Part shown: positions 61,412-64,000 of the stretch, in pieces
Position numbering within the stretch: the stretch's first letter is position 1
Layout of the letters: every line of letters begins with the position of its first letter
NCBI RefSeq assembly: GCF_016031625.1
Contig: NZ_JACCHP010000024.1
Location: forward strand, 1-64,000
Direction: 5' to 3'
DNA: 64,000 nucleotides
Source: Bradyrhizobium agreste
Lineage (GTDB): Bacteria; Pseudomonadota; Alphaproteobacteria; Rhizobiales; Xanthobacteraceae
The notes under the pieces: generated by a model
Seen by the model: only the letters and a program-made list of their open reading frames with translations
What the model was told of the DNA's origin: nothing
The model's database searches: none
Program-made: the position numbers and the translations under genes

Positions 61412-62171
61412 ATTGATCGAGATTGTCGTGCCCGCCGCCCTCCATGCGAGCGAACCGCTTGGGCTCGCGGGCGAGTGCGAACAGACGCTCTCCGAAGACA
61501 ATCGAAATGACAAGGTCATTGGTGCCATGCATGACGAGCAGCGGCACCGTGACGCGCGATATGCGCTGGACCGAATGGAATGGATCGCGCATCAGAAGGC
61601 GGACCGGAACGAACCAGAACGATGACGCCGCAATGTCGGCCGTCGACGTATAGGGCGCCTCCAGGATGAGTTTTCCAATGCGATGCTCCGAGGCGAGCGC
61701 GACCGCGACGCCCGTCCCGAGCGAAAAGCCCCAGGCGACGATTCGTTCCGCCGCATAACGCGCGGTCGTGAACGCGTAGGCCGCGGCAGCGTCGCGCAGC
61801 AGGCCTTGTTCGCTCGGCATCCCGCTCGAGCCGCCATAGCCGCGATAGGACAGCGCAACGAGCCCGGTGCCGTCGGCAGTCATCGCCTTGAAACGGCTGA
61901 CGCGGCCGGCGAGAAAATCGCCATTGCCGTGGAAGTACAGGATCACGGAACGACCGGGCTTGGCGGGCACGTGCCAGACGATGACCTGCTCGCCATCGGA
62001 CGTGGTCAGGACATGCTCTTCGGCCTCGGGAAGGCCCGCAGCATCCGGTGCGGTGCGGCCGACGGGCGGGATCGGAAACAACATCTCGCGCTGGCGGACG
62101 TACAGCACGACGAGACCGGCGCAATAGACGGTCACGAGCACGATGGCGATCCACTTGACGATGCTCATCAT
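61371..62171 (-). CDS. Membrane-anchored alpha/beta hydrolase
   Basis: 266 aa with an N-terminal membrane helix (IVKWIAIVLVTVYCAGLVVLYV). Alpha/beta hydrolase fold: oxyanion YFHGNGDFLAGRVSRF, nucleophile elbow GFSLGTG (Ser), acid Asp in MHGTNDLVISI, and His in GGGHDNLDQYG. ABHD13/17-like serine hydrolase, substrate unknown. Its 3' end overlaps the antiporter start by up to 41 bp on the same strand. Confidence 0.92.
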   Translation of the reverse strand: MMSIVKWIAIVLVTVYCAGLVVLYVRQREMLFPIPPVGRTAPDAAGLPEAEEHVLTTSDGEQVIVWHVPAKPGRSVILYFHGNGDFLAGRVSRFKAMTADGTGLVALSYRGYGGSSGMPSEQGLLRDAAAAYAFTTARYAAERIVAWGFSLGTGVAVALASEHRIGKLILEAPYTSTADIAASSFWFVPVRLLMRDPFHSVQRISRVTVPLLVMHGTNDLVISIVFGERLFALAREPKRFARMEGGGHDNLDQYGAIETARGFIGG

Positions 62172-62196
62172 TGCGCGGCCCGTTCCTCGATTGAGA

Positions 62197-62366
62197 CTAG
62201 GGCTTGCGCTGGCTCCGCAGCAATTTCATGACGTCGGGCCGCAGGCTCGCCGGAACGTCACGACAGCCGCACGCCGCCTTGTGGGCAGCGTGCCAGCGAT
62301 GCGCTGCTCGCGCGTCGCCTTGGGCGGCATGCGATGGGACCGGTGCCATTCCTTGTTGATGGCCAC
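62197..62366 (-). pseudogene. Frameshifted small His/Cys-rich protein gene
   Basis: From a GTG at 62366 (GGGAGG upstream) the frame reads VAINKEWHRSHRMPPKATREQRIAG and then degenerates to an Arg-rich sequence. Moving by one base near 62295-62299 restores a coherent reading, WHAAHKAACGCRDVP, ending at a TAG at 62197. The total of 170 nt is one base short of 57 codons. It is either a recent single-base deletion or a sequencing error; the parent would be about 56 aa. It lies just downstream of pntB on the same strand. Confidence 0.65.
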
Positions 62367-62379
62367 GGTCCCTCCCGCG

Positions 62380-63777
62380 TTACATCGCCTTGACGATGTT
62401 CTCGGTGACCTTCTTGGCGTCGCCGAGCAGCATCATGGTGTTGTCGCGGTAGAACAGCGGATTGTCGATGCCCGCATAGCCCGAGGCCAGCGATCGCTTG
62501 ATGAACATCACCGTGCCCGCCTTCCAGACCTGGAGCACCGGCATGCCGTAGATCGGCGAGGACTTGTCCTCTTCGGCCGCCGGGTTGGTGACGTCGTTGG
62601 CGCCGATCACGAAGGCGATGTCGGCCTGCGCGAATTCGGAGTTGATGTCCTCGAGCTCGAACACCTCGTCATAGGGCACGTTGGCTTCGGCCAGCAGCAC
62701 GTTCATGTGGCCGGGCATGCGGCCGGCGACCGGGTGAATGGCGTATTTCACCTCGACGCCTTCCTTCTTCAGGATGTCCGCCATCTCGCGCAGTGCGTGC
62801 TGGGCCTGCGCCACCGCCATGCCGTAGCCGGGCACGATGATGACCTTGGAGGCGTTCTTCATGATGAAGGCCGCATCGTCCGCCGAGCCGAGCTTGGCGG
62901 GCTTCTGCTCGCCTGTAGCCCCACCGGCCGCGGCCGTCTCGCCGCCGAAACCGCCGAGGATGACCGAGATGAAGGACCGGTTCATCGCGTGGCACATGAT
63001 ATAGGACAGGATCGCGCCGCTCGATCCGACCAGCGCGCCGGTGATGATCAGCGCGGAATTGCCGAGCGTGAAGCCGATGCCGGCGGCGGCCCACCCCGAA
63101 TAGGAGTTCAGCATCGAGATCACGACCGGCATGTCAGCGCCGCCGATCGGAATGATCATGAGCACGCCGAGTGCCAGCGCGATGATAGTGATCATCCAGA
63201 AGTCGAACGCGCCGCCGGTGAGAACGAGACGGACGATGAAGAACACCAGCGCCACGGCGAGAGCGATATTGATGATGTGACGGGCCGGCAGGATGATCGG
63301 CGCGCCGCTCATGCGCGCTGACAGTTTCAGGAAGGCGATCACCGAGCCGGTGAAGGTCAGCGCGCCGATGGCGACGCCGAGCGACATCTCGACCAGGCTC
63401 GACGCGTGAATGGCGCCGGGCTTGCCGATGTCGAACGCCTCTGGCGCGTAGAACGCGCCGGCAGCGACCAGCACCGCCGCCATGCCGACCAGCGAGTGGA
63501 AGGCGGCGACCAGTTCGGGCATCGAGGTCATCGGCACGCGGCGGGCGATCACCGCGCCGATGCCGCCGCCGATCGCGACCGCGAGGATCACGAGCACCCA
63601 GGCCACGCCGTCGGCCGGCGGATGGCTCGCCAGCGTGGTGGCGACCGCGATCGCCATGCCGATCATGCCGAACAGATTGCCCTGGCGCGAGCTTGCCGGG
63701 CTCGACAGCCCGCGCAGCGACAGGATGAACAGCACCCCCGCCACGAGATACAAGAATGCAGAGAGATTGGCGCTCAT
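62380..63777 (-). CDS. pntB: NAD(P) transhydrogenase beta subunit
   Basis: 465 aa. Membrane domain of about eight to nine helices (1-270), then the NADP-binding dIII domain with VIIVPGYGMAVAQAQHALREMADILKKEGVEVKYAIHPVAGRMPGHMNVLLAEANVPYDEVFELEDINSEFAQADIAFVIGANDVTNPAAEEDKSSPIYGMPVLQVWKAGTVMFIKRSLASGYAGIDNPLFY (only short parts needed: GYGMAVAQAQ, AGRMPGHMN, GANDVTNP). With PntA it uses the proton gradient to make NADPH from NADH. It starts 40 bp after pntA. Confidence 0.97.
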   Translation of the reverse strand: MSANLSAFLYLVAGVLFILSLRGLSSPASSRQGNLFGMIGMAIAVATTLASHPPADGVAWVLVILAVAIGGGIGAVIARRVPMTSMPELVAAFHSLVGMAAVLVAAGAFYAPEAFDIGKPGAIHASSLVEMSLGVAIGALTFTGSVIAFLKLSARMSGAPIILPARHIINIALAVALVFFIVRLVLTGGAFDFWMITIIALALGVLMIIPIGGADMPVVISMLNSYSGWAAAGIGFTLGNSALIITGALVGSSGAILSYIMCHAMNRSFISVILGGFGGETAAAGGATGEQKPAKLGSADDAAFIMKNASKVIIVPGYGMAVAQAQHALREMADILKKEGVEVKYAIHPVAGRMPGHMNVLLAEANVPYDEVFELEDINSEFAQADIAFVIGANDVTNPAAEEDKSSPIYGMPVLQVWKAGTVMFIKRSLASGYAGIDNPLFYRDNTMMLLGDAKKVTENIVKAM

Positions 63778-63816
63778 CTCAGGTCCCCATTGATCCCTTC
63801 AGCCCGAGGTGGCCGC

Positions 63817-64000
63817 TTACTTCGACTTCTTCTTGTACATCGCCAGCATGCGCTGGGTGACAAGGAAGCCGCCAAAAATGTTCACGCAGGCGAAGACGAG
63901 CGCGACGAAGCCGAAGCCGCGCGCCCAGCCCGAGCCGCTCGAGACCATGCCGACGCCGACCGCGAGCAGCGCGCCGACCACGATCACGGAGGAGATCGCG
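63817..64000 (-). CDS. pntA: NAD(P) transhydrogenase alpha subunit, C-terminal membrane part (cut by edge)
   Basis: The last 60 residues are visible: two membrane helices (VIVVGALLAVGVGMV and GFVALVFACVNIFGGFLVTQRM) and the end MLAMYKKKSK. This matches the membrane part of the alpha subunit, which in Rhizobiales is often a separate short gene (pntAB or pntA2). The start lies beyond the window. Directly upstream of pntB in the same operon. Confidence 0.9.
   Translation of the reverse strand, partial: AISSVIVVGALLAVGVGMVSSGSGWARGFGFVALVFACVNIFGGFLVTQRMLAMYKKKSK

Noticed and set aside
1..64000. tRNA, rRNA, insertion sequences or prophage genes
   Set aside because: I saw no cloverleaf-type sequence with TTCGA-containing T arm, no rRNA segments, and no transposase or integrase motifs in the translated frames.

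Overview
The window looks like ordinary chromosome of a Bradyrhizobium-type alphaproteobacterium (Rhizobiales, Nitrobacteraceae). The grounds are high GC with GC-rich third codon positions, an hmu haem locus with HmuP, HmuQ and HmuR of the kind described in Bradyrhizobium japonicum, a rhizobial NirK, and several families of dispersed palindromic intergenic repeats of the kind I associate with this genus. There are 61 complete or edge-cut protein genes and one frameshifted small gene. No rRNA, tRNA, CRISPR array, phage or insertion sequence was recognised.

Layout. 1-6422: an edge-cut unknown gene, purA, two paralogous EamA transporters separated by a palindromic-repeat patch and a DUF1330 gene, and an orphan TctC-type binding protein. 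6590-14458: a chemoreceptor, a CtBP-like 2-hydroxyacid dehydrogenase, a sugar-type ABC importer (binding protein plus two permeases, no ATPase) and a secreted phytase-like esterase. 14690-23367: a complete haem-acquisition locus. hmuR-hmuQ-hutX-exbB-exbD-tonB run leftwards and hmuP-hmuT-hmuU-hmuV run rightwards from a shared divergent control region. Together they give outer-membrane receptor, energy coupling, periplasmic binding, inner-membrane import, cytosolic haem carrier and haem-cleaving oxygenase.

23606-31995: a MuiA-like gene, then a nitrite/nitric-oxide response cluster (nnrS, nnrR, a DUF1858 gene, hemN, a small membrane-protein gene, nirK, nirV). Four FNR/NnrR-like palindromes sit upstream of these genes and suggest one regulon. 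32090-39943: a GNAT acetyltransferase, a two-subunit 3-oxoacid CoA-transferase, an AsmA-family protein, and dctA with an oxalomesaconate-tautomerase-like gene opposite a divergent lysR. 40138-47958: a second ATPase-less CUT-type importer, then a PotABC-like importer with no binding protein, downstream of a GlpD-like dehydrogenase.

48096-56706: a PAS/GGDEF/EAL protein, an L-2-hydroxyglutarate-oxidase-like gene, four small genes (two DUF465 paralogues facing apart), a second GGDEF gene, purE-purK and rpsU. 56808-64000: a TPR lipoprotein, a Pro/Ala-rich membrane-anchored protein, a cupin, a Ca2+/H+ antiporter, an NhaD-like antiporter overlapping an alpha/beta hydrolase, a frameshifted small gene, and transhydrogenase genes pntB and pntA C-terminal part (cut by the window edge).

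I did not find a clearly new multi-gene system. The most useful leads are the four-box NnrR-like regulon with its small membrane-protein gene, the terminator between nirK and nirV, the frameshifted gene at 62197-62366, the incomplete ABC importers, and palindromic repeats lodged inside ABC operons.
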